Assembly (NCBI GenBank): GCA_905331475.1
Contig: CAJNYU010003101.1
Coordinates: 59,814 to 123,813, forward strand
Length of the DNA: 64,000 bases
Direction: 5' to 3'
Source: Rotaria socialis
Lineage: Eukaryota > Rotifera > Eurotatoria > Philodinida > Philodinidae
Part shown: piece by piece, positions 12,090-25,143 of the stretch
How positions within the stretch are numbered: position 1 is the stretch's first letter
Layout of the letters: each line of letters begins with the position of its first letter
Notes under the pieces: model-generated
What the model was told of the DNA's origin: nothing
Database searches by the model: none
Seen by the model: only the letters and a program-made list of their open reading frames with translations
Translations under genes and position numbers: made by a program

Positions 12090-14607
12090 TAGGTATTGTT
12101 CAAAGGGATACATCGAATTCTAAAATCATTCAACTAGATTTATATTCACATTTTTTCACTATTTTGAATGTTAATAAGACTGTGTGTAGTAATGGAGATG
12201 TAGCGAACTTTATGTTTATCAAGTATTTTATACGAAGAAAATTATTTTTTGGGTGTTCAATGAAAAAACTTCTGCAAAAACATAATGTAAATAATTCAGT
12301 TTACATTGCATAGAGTGATCGCGCAAAGACTGCTCTACAAAATAAAACAATTTTCAACTATCTATATACAGAACTGTTTGACAAAAATATACACACTTAA
12401 TGTAAGACGCTAGGGTTACTTATTTAAATCAATTTTATGAAAACAGCTTTTCTATGCATTTCGTAAAGTTCATGTATCTCTATCAAATTATTCTGTTCGT
12501 AGTGGAAAAATATTTAATTTTCTAGAAAACTATTTTCTTGATCATTTTAAGTAGAATTTCTATCAAAATTTTCAGAGACTTTATCCTTCGACGATGTGAA
12601 ACGATTTGCATTGCCGAAAATATTTGACAAAACATAAAGTTTGATAAATACATAAGTCTCTATTCGGCTCCTATTAGTAACAACAATAATGGAAAATTTC
12701 GAATGTAAACCTGGCTGAATAGCTTTCGGAGCCACTGTATATTGCCTTACACATGAAATTTCAAGCATCTATGAATAAAGTTATCATTGTATGAAATAAG
12801 TACAAGTGATAAAAAAAATGTATTAGAAGATCGAAACATTAGCAATGAAAATGATTTAACAATAGTCCTCACATCACTAAACACTTCTAAATGGCTTATA
12901 TGATCGTAAAAATAGCTAAGTGGAGGCGATGTAAATAATATGTGAGTGTCTTTTGTATGCATTCTAATTGGTTTGAAGTGATAATTGATGTCTAAGGAGT
13001 ACTATTGACAACAGCATAAATTATTAAATGTGGAGAATCCAAAGTAATTGTGTTCTATTCAGTTTGATCTCTAGATTTTATTGATACGTTCACACGATAC
13101 TGGATACCGATAATTCAGCATGGCTGATAGAAAGACTTGTAGCGGGCGATTCATTGATAAATGGAGTTGAAAAAATTGTGATAGCTCCGATCAACTCAGT
13201 TTAAACAATTAGCTAAGAAGAATTTGACAGGGTTGCCTCTGCTTTAAACTACAAGCACCAAATCAAATAAAAAAAGCACACTCCATGCAACATTGCATCT
13301 ATTATTTTATTTATATTCTATGCATTACAATATAGATAATTGAAGTATATCAAGTCAAGTACTAGCCTATTCAACGTAGAGATGTCTAGAATGATGTCAC
13401 CCAGGATGCTGTTGAAGCAGAGGTAGCGTTAATCTTTTCAAAATAGATCCTTTCGTGTTTCTTAAGAAATATGAAAGAGTTGAAGAAGGATAAAATCTAA
13501 TTTGTGTCGATTAAACAGAACTTTTCCACAAACAATTCCACTTTTTACTTATGGAATCTAACGAAAATTTTTGAGATTTCCATTTCAGATCCGTAACTGA
13601 TTCAATGAGTTCTGTTCTCTCTTTTGAACGATAATTGTATTTCAATTATAATCACTTCGACATGTCAAAAGAATAATGATGCCTGACGTTCGATAGTAGT
13701 CTCGATCATTTATTTCGAAAAGAAAAACTGAGAAAGAAACTTGAATAAATTCTAGAAATGAATCTCTGCAATCGATACAATTCTTGCAAGTAAGAAATAC
13801 AATTTGAGGTAACCCTTGTGATTCAGAATACTGATATAAATCCTTCCCAGATTTGTCCAGAAATCAACTCAATTAAGGGATAGCTGCCTAATTCGACTTT
13901 GAATATAAATGCAAATAAATGCGGAAACATCGGATTTGCATCCGATTGTTATGTGTACTACAAAAACTGAGTCGATTTATATATGTTGTGAATAAGACTG
14001 AGAAAAAGGGTTTTTTGAAAAAATCCCTGTACCCCCCTGCGATGTTTAGTTAATTCGGCAATGTTAGTTTCATATAATTATTAAGATTAAAACGAATAAT
14101 GATTCTTCTAATAGTTGATATTTTAGATAGAATCAAATAATGTATTATATATATCTTTAAGCTCTTGTAATAATTTTCACACTCCCATTGAGAGAACAAA
14201 AATGTATCAACTAACTAGACGCGCCAAACATAACATAATTCAATTTCAAAACGCAACAAAGAAAAAGCGATGAAGACGAGAGAGAGAAAAAGAACATATA
14301 GCGAGAAACTCGCGCGAAATCAGAAACAAGACATGTGACGACACACGGGGCCGTCAAATCCCCCCCCCCCTCAGGGATGGTCTGGTCAATAATGATAATT
14401 TTTCCGATAACAGCCATTTCTTGACTCGACTGAGATATTGATGAGATCATTCTGTGTTCAAAATTTTATCACAACCAGATCAGCCTTTCAGAAGTTATCG
14501 TGTAAACGGGCGGACGGGCACACTGACCGAATCTATAGTCAACTCACTTTTGTTTTTTGAGTACACAAAAAAACCACTTTCCTGTTTTCACGCCACCGTC
14601 AGAAAAA

Positions 14608-14806
14608 GATTTAGTTTTTATAAATTATAAAATTTGTAAATTGACTTGTGTGCGTGTAGACGCGTTTGTCCGCCTTTCCTCACACCCACGCCCATATTCG
14701 GATTCCGACCAAACATAAAATACGTATCCCAATGCGCCATTAAAAAACTCACTAACGTTTCCTCTAATTTATAAATTCTATAATTTATAAAAAGAAAATC
14801 TAAATC
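14608..14806. repeat. Imperfect inverted repeat, possible small foldback element
   Basis: The arm at 14608-14642 is nearly the reverse complement of 14766-14806; both include TTTATAAATTATA cores and end in GATTTAG / CTAAATC. A 123-bp, more GC-rich spacer separates the arms. It could be a MITE-like remnant. No flanking target duplication was identified. Confidence 0.45.
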
Positions 14807-14940
14807 TATATCATCAATTAGAAATGCACTGCCAGTTAGATGATCTTTTGCTTTTGCTTTGGGATGGTCTTTAAATGGGAGCGATTTTTTTTCATTTATT
14901 TTCGAATTGTGAATAGTTATTCAGATGTCAATTTATATTT

Positions 14941-15075
14941 GAAGTCGAACTAGGCATCTCATGCTACAACCACACCCGCACCCTGGATGTTGATGTATAC
15001 TCGAATTCGAACTAGGTATCTCATGGTTGATCCGTAGTTTGAAAGCAAAACAACCACTCAAAGTTGTCCATTGTT
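14941..15075 (-). repeat. tRNA-like / SINE-like scraps in two direct copies
   Basis: The motif tcgaactaggYatctcatg occurs at 14945-14963 and again at 15007-15025, 62 bp apart. Read on the minus strand, the second copy has a B-box-like GTTCGAAT preceded by tRNA-like sequence, but no complete cloverleaf can be drawn. It may be a decayed tRNA-derived repeat rather than a functional tRNA. Confidence 0.3.
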
Positions 15076-16145
15076 TTGGATGTACATGTACTAGCCTATG
15101 CTAATCACGTCATAGTACAACTGTTAGTGAATCCAACTGGCGATTCATGAATGGAGAAAATATTAAATGAATTTTTTTAGAATCACAAAATCAAAAAGTT
15201 ATGGATTCGAACCCTAATTTTATCGCTAAAAAAGAAGAGACTAGATGCAGCCAATAACCATCATACCATCGCTTTTATTCAAAAGCTACTATTGTTTTCT
15301 TTTCGCTTACATCATGTAGTTTACGCATTCACTCGTCGATTAATCTGATTAAGCTCAATGAGTTAGCGTACTCTCGTTTGGATTATGATGTTGACATTAA
15401 TTAGTTGAAACTAGAAACAAAAAATTCTACTATCGTTCATCGTACAACTGCTGAGTAGCAACGACCTATCAGAAGACCTTTAAATCCTATAGGTGGATCT
15501 TAAGTGTATAAAGAGCGAATAAAATCCTTGTACTCAAAAGAAGTTATTATGAATCACAACTGGATAATATTCTACAGCAAAAAAATATATAATGAATCCC
15601 AATTAGATATGTGTAAAACCAATCCCGCTCCCGGTCATCGGAATTGTATCTGGGACCGGAAAAAAAGCAATCCATCACATTTCTAATCATGTACCATGTG
15701 TAATTCACAATGAAAATACATCACAGAATCGATGTTGTTATTTAAACGATACTCACGTTGACATTAAATATATGAACGGTTAGAAGGGTAAGTTCACGAA
15801 GATTCTTAGAGAGCAATATGGTTTATATCGCCCATGTTTTCTCATGTTCGACTATATTTCCCTTAACTCGAGTAGAATTATTACCGATTTGTAATGGAAA
15901 TAGGCATCATCTGTTTTCTTTTTGGATGTTCAGCATCGCAAATGAATGATTTATCAGCAATACAAGATTACAAACGCAATCGACTATTTATTATATGGAT
16001 TCGAATCAGTAGAATTACATTTTCTCGATTGCTTATATTTGAAAAGTATATTTCAAGTAACAGAAAAATAATAAATAAAAAAATGTGATCTGATGAAATA
16101 TATTGGTTTCGAATGTTTTGAAATCATTCAATATATATATCGTGA

Positions 16146-19100
16146 TCAACTTTGATTATTTGTATCACTACTGGCGTGTTGTTCATGTCCATATTTTGGT
16201 AAAATATTTTGTGGAACATCAAAGTCTAAGATTTTTCCTTGATGCATTACAATAATTCTGTCACTTTTAGCAACGGTATTTAATCGATGGGCTATAGTTA
16301 ATATTGTTCGATCTTTAAATTTCTCTGCTATTACATTTTGAATTAATGAATCAGTTGTTTGATCAACATTGGCTGTTGCTTCATCAATCATTAATATTTT
16401 ACTTTGTTTTAAAATAGCTCGTGCAACACATAATAATTGGCATTGACCTGTACTAAAATTACTACCAGACTCAGCCACTAATTGGTGAAGACCTTCTGAA
16501 TTATTTGAAATGATATGTTTTAATTGAACGGATTCAAGTGCTAGAAGACATTGTTCATCTGTGTATTGCTCAAATGGATCTAAATTATAACGTAGTGTTC
16601 CAGCAAATAAAATTGGTGTTTGAGGAATAACACTTAATCGAGAACGAAGATGATGCAATGGAATACTTTTTATATCGAAACCATCAATAGAAATTCTACC
16701 GCTAACTGAATTCTGATCAATAAGACGAAACATAGCTTGAAATAAAGATGATTTTCCGGCACCTAAATCAATAGAAATAAATACTAATCATACAATCAGA
16801 TCGATGAACAGTACCTGTTCGACCAATGATACCAATTTTCTCTTTTGTTTCAATATGTAAATCAATATTATTGAGAACATGATCTAATCCTGCTCGATAG
16901 CGCATTGAATACTGGCTAAATTCGATATTTCCATGATCTGGCCAATTGTCTGGTGGTTGAACAAGTAAATTAGTATTATTTTCATTTTCTTCCGGCTCTA
17001 GTTGTACATATTCATAAATACGTTCTGCACTTGTCATGTAATTTTCTGCTTCAGCTGATTGTCTCACGGCCCATTGAAAAAGCATTGTTAAATTAATACA
17101 ATACATAAGACTAAGTGCTGCAGAGGACGGATCAATACGATGACGAAGTGCTATCGTTAAAGCAGATGTAATCAAAGAAAGTAATGATGTCATAAGATCA
17201 AGTCGTAATCCAAACCAGCGAACAGCAGCAATTAATATGAAAAAAGCACGTGAATTTGTGTCAATTCGATTAATAAATAATTGTATAAAATCTTCTTGTA
17301 CATTGAATGCACGAATAGTTGAAAGTCCACCTTGTAAAGATGAAGAAAAAAGTGCGTAAACAGGACTACGTGTAATACTTTCTAATCGTTTTATTTGACG
17401 ACTTGAACGCAAATAAAAACGACGGTACCACCAAAAAGCAGGTAATAGAGGAATAAGTATAAGTAATGCCCATGGATTAACAATGCCAATAACTACTAAT
17501 GTACCTAATGTCATTAATAACAATTGCAAAGCATCAAACAAAGTCACTGGTAATAGTTCATCAATAACTTGTTGATCTTTACTTACTCGATTTAATATAC
17601 GTCCACTCGGATTACTTTCAAAAAAACGAAGCGATGTATATAGTATTCCTGATAACATGCTGTTATGAAAATGATTCGAACCATGTAGAATTAAATGAAA
17701 GAAAACTTGAGCACGTATTAAAGCAATGATAAGTGTTCCTAATGTTAAACTTAGAAAGATATTCATGTTAATGGGTAATTTTTGTTCTTCAGCTGATTTT
17801 GCTGACCATAGACTAAGCCATCGATTCGAAACATCAAAAATGGCTTCACCAATAATCATAATTAAAATAAGTAAACAAAAACCGAACCCACCAAAAGAAG
17901 TTGAAGAAAATAATTTATACCATATAGACCAATTTACACTGCCAATGGCAGCTGTTTCATTAACTACGATTGGTTTATTATCTGTAGTAGTTTTGGATAC
18001 ATCAAATAGTAGCGGTTGTAATGCTTGTTCTGCATCGTCATCATCATTTGTTGTTGATTGCATTTGTTTATTTGGTTCTAGTTGCCCATCAGGATCAATT
18101 TGCCCATCCTTTAGAAATATTACTTGATCTATTGCTTCATGTAAAAAATATGTTTGATGAGTAACTAAAAGACGTGTTTTTTCTTTCAATAGTCCATTGG
18201 GTCCAATACATTGATCAAAAATTTGTTGAGCTACCTTTTGATCTACAGCAGCAAGTGGATCATCGAACAGATAAATATCAGCATCGGCATAGAGTGTTCT
18301 TGCTAAGGCAATTCGTGCCTTTTGACCACCACTTATATTAACACCTTTTTCACCTACCATTGTTAAATCGCCAGCGTCTCCAAATGAATGCAAATCAATA
18401 TCAAGACAACATGCTTGTATTACATTTGTGTAACGTTGCTCATCAAGTGGTTTACCAAGAAGAATATTTGCTCGAATAGTATCAGCAAATATCCATGGAG
18501 ATTGTGCCGCATATGCAAACGAGCCCAATACTCGTGAATCTCCATTGATCAAAGTCATTTCGCCTAAAATAGCGCCTAGCAACGATGATTTACCTGCTCC
18601 AACTGGTCCTACAATACCAACTAATGTACCAGATTCTATATTCATTTTAAGATTAGCAAGACAAATTGTTTTTGTCCATGAGAATGATGCATTATTCATT
18701 TGTATTACTGTTGTTCCTAGTCGTGTATCAGATATCTTTTGTTCTTGAATTTTTGTTAATCTCATAAATGTATCAATACGTTTTGATGCAGCCAACATTT
18801 CACCGAAACGCTCAATAGCAGTTGGTAAATAACTTGTCACTGGTCCTCGTATCATACCAAAAAATGAAAGAGCCGTAAAAATATCAACTGGCCTTAAATT
18901 ATGATTCATAAACCAATACCCACCAAAAGTTGCTAATGAAATAAGTGGTAACGATGAAAAATATAAACCCATATTGATTGCACGCAAGCGACTAGCTCGA
19001 AGTATGCTTGCAAATTCATGCTGTCGCAAATTATGCACACGTTGTTCGATAGGTTTTTCCCAATTATACATTTTAACGATTTGACATCCATTAACAAGTT

Positions 19101-19938
19101 CATTGATTGCTTGTACACGTTTATCGGCACATGCCATTGTCTTTTTGCGATATCGACGAAATATTCGGCCAAATGCTAATTGCAAAGGAACGAGAAGAAC
19201 GAGTATACCATAACCGAAAAGAGTAGGTATGATACCAATTGACTGCCATATTAAACAAAATGCAATAATCGCTTGAAGCGGTGCTTCCCATAGATAATGC
19301 ATATATTGAGAAAAATCTTCGAATTTACTTGCATCATTAGCAACTAAATTAATTAGTTGTGCACTAGTTGTTGACTGTTGTAAAGATGCTAAATTGAGTG
19401 ATAGTAAACGTTTATATATCGTTGATAATAGTGCATTGCGAATACGCATACCCATACGAGTCGTACGAAAATAAGCTTGCTGATGAAGTATAGCTTGTAT
19501 TGCTGAACATAAAAATAAACCTAAAGCGTAAATGTATCCTCTGTAGTTTTCAAAAAAAGTTGTCGATGACTCTGAATGCGACTTTTGACTAATGATATAT
19601 AACACAATTTCACGAAGTAGAAGTGGTTGAGCCACTCGTGATGCATTATACGGTAACAATAGAAATATGACAAAAACAGATTGCTTCCAAAACGCTTTCA
19701 TAACTATATGCCATGTGGTTGTATTTGTCATCCATAAGTTATTATCGCTATAATAACTAAGTTTATCTAATAAACTAGAGCATTTATCGTTTGCTGATAA
19801 ATCATCAAGATCTTCATCAGTTAAATCACGTTTATAACCTAAGGAAAGTACAGGATTAAGCCACCACCAAAATAAGACGTGGAAGAAACGTAAAATCGAT
19901 GAATGAGCCCAGTCAAAACGACTTGATTGTCGTTCCAT
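16146..19938 (-). CDS. ABCC4: ABCC-type exporter (MRP4-like full ABC transporter)
   Basis: Two exons (minus): 16815-19938 and 16146-16762, joined by a 52-nt intron between GRTG and AGKSS; 3741 nt, 1246 aa, slightly shorter than human MRP4 (1325). There is no TMD0. The start (FFHVLFWWWLNPVLSLG) matches the short-MRP class. TMD1 is about 80-390. NBD1 has Walker A GPVGAGKSS (~445), signature NISGGQKARIALAR (~536) and Walker B IYLFDDPLAAVD (~560). TMD2 is about 690-1000. NBD2 has Walker A GRTGAGKSS (~1041), signature NFSTGQCQLLCVARAI (~1143) and Walker B ILMIDEATANVD (~1167). Both ATP sites keep their key residues, with the ABCC-typical Asp-for-Glu in NBD1. It probably exports organic anions or conjugates across the plasma membrane; substrate is unknown. 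The first coding exon is over 3 kb, in contrast to the fragmented ABCA gene nearby. Confidence 0.93.
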
Positions 19939-21342
19939 ATTTTAATATGCTGATAATAACACTAATGTATTTTATTTATTCTTTGTGTTATTTTTTTTTT
20001 CTATATAATATTTAGTTCTTATATCACTATCGTATACTCCAAATATTGCAATATCATGATGTTGTGCTTTTTATCGTAGATTTTTCAAGTTGCATGACAC
20101 ATCTTTTTTGGCCTGTTGTGTCTTAGAGACATTTTGCATACTGCTTTTTTTCTCAACATATCAACAAAAGAGTTAAACTGATGGCATAAATTAAGTTTTT
20201 TTAATATCTTTGTTCAATCAATAGATAATCAAACTGTTTTTATACATATATTATTATGATTACAAAGAGTTTTACACTGACTAAACAATTGGGTTAACAC
20301 ATTTTATCGTGATCAATCTCTATTTATTACTTTTTGTCTATTACATATTTTGTCAAAATTTATCACAAGTGCCTTTTTTTCTTTTTATTTCCTGAGCATT
20401 TCTAGCCGAACTATACAATACACACGCTATTTACAAAATATGTATTTCCCAAAATGAAACTCTACGAAAGCAACATAAATAATTCAACATCAGCAGGCTA
20501 CCTAAAAAAAGATTGAAAACAATTGAATGGATTTTTCTTTCAATAGTTTCTTCGTTAAAAAACGATATGCATTAGCAAAGTAATTGAAGAAATATTATAT
20601 AAATGCAATAATGAACGCAAACTAAGTTGGTTGTAATTATTTCTAATATGGAGAATTGCATTGAGCTCAAATTCATCAAATTAGCTGCATGATATGTTCC
20701 TTCTTTTTAATTATATTTTATAAACCATATTCCATTAAGATAAGAAAACAATGCATTGCGATGTACTGGTTACGTTCTTATAAATAACCTATATATATAT
20801 GATTATCAAAACATTTTCAATACGATCAACCTAATACTATGAATAAGGAAAGTTGGAAAGTATTTGATTAGAATTTAGAACTAAATTTACTGTTTTTTCA
20901 ATAACTATGCTTATTTTGAATATATATTTTCAAACAGGTGATCAAACAGAATATTAATCGAAGCATTATTTCTGTAAGAATTACGGTATGTGGAACGTGA
21001 TTTTTACTGATTGATTTCTCTACGTCGTTCTTTGCTAAACGAGTGATCGAATCTTATATTAATTATTGTTTTGTAGACAACCGCAAATAAATGAAAAAAT
21101 TGTGTACTTTAAATTAAGACTAAAATATTGTAGTGACGCATTCTTCGTAAGGCATATTTCAAAGTTATGCGATGAGTTCATAGAGAAACATCCTTCCAAA
21201 TTTGTTGTCGAATTCTTTTGAATATGTAGCATATTGTTTCATGAATGTGTTATAATGAAGCAACAATTGGAAATTTCAATCAAAATCAGCACGCACGGTG
21301 AAACAAATTCAACTAATTTCTATACACGACAAATATCAAATA
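19939..21342. other. Intergenic region
   Basis: AT-rich sequence between the ABCC4-like start and the GPCR remnant. It presumably carries the transporter promoter. No gene, RNA or repeat is supported. Confidence 0.5.
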
Positions 21343-22269
21343 CGCTGCAATTTTGGATACTTCTTCTTTTTTGGAATTTCTTCTTTAATATGTTCTCTAC
21401 TGATTTTATATCAATATATATATATATATTATTTCGTAGCGACGTCGTGCATTACGTAACCATGTTATTCTTCTGATCATTATGATAAATGTAACTATTA
21501 TTCTTACAGATTTTTCTTGGATGCTTGATAGCTTTCGCCGCCCAGGACATATTCTATCAGCAACACAAGCATTCTGCATGACATGGTGGCTTTTCGATTT
21601 CAGTTTATATAGTGTTCAAACAATACTACTTGCCTGAGCATCCATTGAACGTCATATTCTTATATTTCATAACAATATGGTTTCAACAAAACAGAAAAAT
21701 TTCTATCATTATCTTCCGCCTGTACTGATCATTGTTTGTCTATTTAGTTTCTGTACTGTCGTTATTTTTCGACAACCATATCATAATCGATTTGATTTTA
21801 AATCAGTTGAATGTGGATCAAATCCTTGTTTCTTAAGTATAGATATTCTTGCTGCATGTGAATCCGTTATGCATAGTGCTTTGCCGACTCTTATTATTGC
21901 CGTCCTTAGTATTGCTTTGCTTTATCGTGTCATTGCACATAAAAAACGACTTCAACAACCTATTCAATGGCGAAAACATCGACGCATGTCAATGCAAATT
22001 TTAACAATATCAGCTGTTTATTTATTTCTCAATTTTCCGTTAACAATAATTATGCTTGTGCAGCTTTTCAAGATACAGGAGCACATTTTGGCTTTGGAAC
22101 TCAGCTTTATATTTTCTTTCTTGCATATGGTGTTGTATTTTCCCTACCGTTCGTTGTATGTATCAATTCTTTTTCTAATCATAAACATGAAAATCAAAGA
22201 ATTGCTCCAATTATAAAATTCTCACAGCATCAACGCATATTTGTTAGAAATATATCAAAGGTTGAATGA
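21343..22269 (+). pseudogene. Rhodopsin-like GPCR pseudogene
   Basis: Seven-helix receptor sequence is readable only by changing frames. A TM1-like stretch (about 21343-21436) loses frame at about 21437. It is followed by RRRALRNHVILLII, TM2 and TM3 with TWWLFDFSLYSVQTILLA. An in-frame TGA at 21635-21637 falls where the flanking ..LA-x-ASIERHIL.. calls for Trp. ERH stands in place of DRY. TM4 to TM6 are open from 21677 (ERH..YLPPVLIIVCLF.., later ISAVYLFLNFPL). TM7 is best read in another frame from about 22060 (GTQLYIFFLAYGVVFSLPFVVC). One nonsense change plus two frame breaks argue against function. The receptor class is orphan rhodopsin-like. A spliced rescue is not excluded but would not remove the TGA. 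Confidence 0.75.
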
Positions 22270-24208
22270 ATAGATTAGTGTTTATTTTTCTATCTCGTTT
22301 ACAAAATAGTCTTATTTTTATTGTTACGTGTCTGAAATTATTACTCGCGTAAATTTTAAAATAAAATAAAAATAAGAATTGTTATGTTTGATAATAGATG
22401 TATGAAAAAGACGAAAAATATTAAAAGCTATCTTATAAATTTCGTTGGATGCTGTTCTTTTATGTATCCAAAATATATTTCTTCAATTAATTTTTCTTTG
22501 TCTCTCACTTTTTTAATAATAAATTTCTCGGTATTTAGATTCTACAGCATAATATAACAGTTGCACCTATTACTATAAACGATATACATTCGCCCATAGT
22601 ATGTTTGTCTGTTAAAATGCATTTATCAATTCACATAATCAATCAATTGACTGTCTTTTGGATCATTGGGCTATGCTTCAATTATTCAAACGAATAGAGT
22701 ATGATAAAATCTACGATGCACATTCGTTTTCACTATTGAGCTTACATCGTGAATATGTTTACGATTTGAACGGATTGGATAATAGGAACATGAAATTCTT
22801 CCAATTTTTCATGTAATATAAAAGAAATTGACATGAATCATCAAAACTCTTGTCGAAGAAGAAAATTTCAGACCGAATCTTACTCGTAATCATCATTTCT
22901 ATAAGATTCTGCAGTTATACAGAAAATCAATCAAATGACCAAAAACTGTAACAGTATCAAATTTAAAACTTGAGCTCATTCGAACAATTAACTAGCATTC
23001 AACTGACAACTTTCAATATGCTTTTTTATAAGCTCTGACGGAACTCTTTTTGTGAAGGTATGCTTTTCAATTTCAAGATTGAAAATTATAATTATGATTC
23101 AATTTAACCTCTAAGTTTGACATGAATGCTAAAAGAAAAATATATAAAATATGATTCACTTCTTGATTAATAGTCACATGATTATTTAATAGCAGTTCAT
23201 TAATTCATTAGGCAAATATGAATTTGCAAAAATATTTTTAATAGAAATCTTTATTGGCTAAAAACGATCTTTCATGTCATTTTTGCGACTGCTTTCTTTT
23301 TCTATAAGTCTCCATATTTAATTTTACGAACAAAAAAAACCATACAAAGTAGCCTTGTGTATAAAACGACACTCAGTAATCTTGACATTTCTATGATGAA
23401 TGTAAGTAAACATATGATCGAAAAAACTGTATGCGAGTTTCTCGAGACAAACATGAAGAAAACATAGTGGTCAACCGATGCAAAGATTATTAAGACATAA
23501 TGTAAATGAGTTTGAAGAAAATTTTCAAAACAAAATTTTCACCTGTAGGGAAACTTATGTTCAAAGCAAAGAAGAATGATAAGAAAATAAATTTTAAAAA
23601 TTCGTTTCAATATTTTACAAAAAATTCAAAGGAAATATCTATTGTTTTAATTGTTTGAAAGTTTCCGGTAGGGATAAAAAAAAAACGATCGAGTCGACAT
23701 TTACGAAGAAAGTATAAATAGAGGCATCATCATTTTTTGGTCAAATAGTTCAAGATCTAACAAAAATATTAAAGTTTTATAGAATTATTCTGAATCATGT
23801 ACAACAATCATGTGTATCGCATCACTAATAAGAGAAAGACATGGTTTATTGATATCACATCAGTTTGTATAAATTAAACAAGTAAGTTTTCAATAGAAAC
23901 TAATATATGTATATATAAGTAATGTATCAGCACGATCTTGATTTTATTCGATAACTATGAAACAACAGCAAAAAAAATGATTGAAATAATAGAATAATGT
24001 AATTTTTAATTTCGTCAGAAAAATCAGTAGTTTTAAGCAAGTTTAAATATGTTTTCATACAGAAAAAGAAACAAATATTATCACAAGATAAAAGATATAT
24101 ATTGTAACTCAACGAACAAGAGAAGTTGTATAATATTTAGAGGTTTCTTTTAAAAATTATTTTGCTTTGGTCGATTAAGCAAGTGAAAAAATATTTTATA
24201 TTTAATGT
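22270..24208. other. Intergenic region
   Basis: 1.9 kb of AT-rich sequence. No open frame, RNA gene or repeat with recognisable content was found. Confidence 0.5.
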
Positions 24209-25143
24209 TTACGATTGTTTGGCTTTTAACTCTGTTGGGATAATACAACGTGGGATCTCAACCATTTTATGTAAATTAGCAGCGTGTCGCTTATTATAAA
24301 TATCTAAAACTTGTTTTTGTCGATCACTAAATGTGATTTCTCCTTGTTTTTCAGTACTTAACTCAAGATAATTCATGGCCCATTCAAGTTCATCGTATGT
24401 CGCTCCTATTTGATCTTCATCTGTTCTTGTATCACCAAATAAACCATCAGTTGGTGGTGCCTTGATTATCTCTTGTCCAACGCCTAATACAGTAGCAACA
24501 GCACGTACTTCAGATTTCATTAAATCAGCTATTGGACTAATATCAACACCACCATCACCTTCAAATGAAATATGAACCTCAAAGGTAAGAGAACGATTCA
24601 ATTTGAATGAGTTTACCGTATTTTGTAAAGAAGCCAACACCAAAATCTTCGACTTTATTTCCCGTACCTGCAACAAGATAACCTTTAATTGACGCATAAT
24701 AATATAAATTAACCTTTGAATAAGATTCAACTAAATAAATTATCAATGAAATATCTATAAAATAATCCTACCATTCTCAAACGTGACCTCACATTAGCAA
24801 ATGCAATATCAGTCGACGAATTAACTTCATTAACTTCACTTTTTTTAACTGTGTTTTCAAATGTTTCGAAAACTTCAGTTAAATTAACTTCTGTACCCGT
24901 CACATTGGGAAAAGTTGTTTGAAGCCAATTAATATGTGCTCGACTTCTTTGTACTTCGCTTGATGATTGTCGAATTGGCATCTCGATGACAAGTACAGGC
25001 AAACCGGTACGAGCACATAATGTTGATACAACAGCAGAATCTATTCCACCTGATACACCGACAACAAAACCATTCGTATGACTAGTTTTATGATAATCAT
25101 TAAGCCAATTTATTATATGTGCAATTACTTTTTCCGTTTGCAT
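24209..25143 (-). CDS. nadE: Ammonia-dependent NAD+ synthetase, bacterial type
   Basis: Three exons (minus): 24772-25143, 24617-24713, 24209-24558; 819 nt, 272 aa, matching bacterial NadE (about 275). It makes NAD+ from deamido-NAD+, ATP and ammonia. The PP-loop SGGIDS is at residues 31-36. LVAGTGNKVEDFGVGFFTKYGDGG is assembled exactly across the second splice (TACG|GT), and SPIADLMKSE and PTDGLFGD-RTDEDQIGATYDELEWAM follow. There is no nitrilase/glutaminase domain, unlike animal NADSYN1, so ammonia must come free or from a partner. The wording of motifs resembles Bacteroidetes enzymes, suggesting horizontal transfer followed by gain of two introns of 58 nt each. The Met at 25143 is the first ATG; an acceptor-like CAG just upstream (about 25160) leaves room for a further 5' exon. 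Confidence 0.9.

Larger units (their letters stand above)
12090..16145. other. 4-kb interval without a supportable gene
   Basis: This is the space between two convergent genes. It holds a C11 homopolymer at about 14360-14370, an inverted repeat at 14608-14806, tRNA-like fragments at 14941-15075 and a B-box-like site near 15200. Open frames at 12077-12313, 12547-12962, 14211-14450, 15504-15686 and 15894-16088 have no family features. Confidence 0.5.

Noticed and set aside
14941..15075. Functional tRNA gene
   Set aside because: T-stem pairing and acceptor stem fail, so only fragments are claimed.
17726..18127. 133-aa plus-strand open frame
   Set aside because: It is a shadow of the long ABCC4-like exon on the other strand.
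21967..22269. Independent 100-aa gene
   Set aside because: It is the shifted TM7 frame of the GPCR pseudogene.
24209..24730. 173-aa uninterrupted NadE frame starting MNLIQRL
   Set aside because: The first 57 residues are intron and out-of-frame sequence; splicing at 24617-24713 and 24558 restores NKVEDFGVGFFTKYGDGG.
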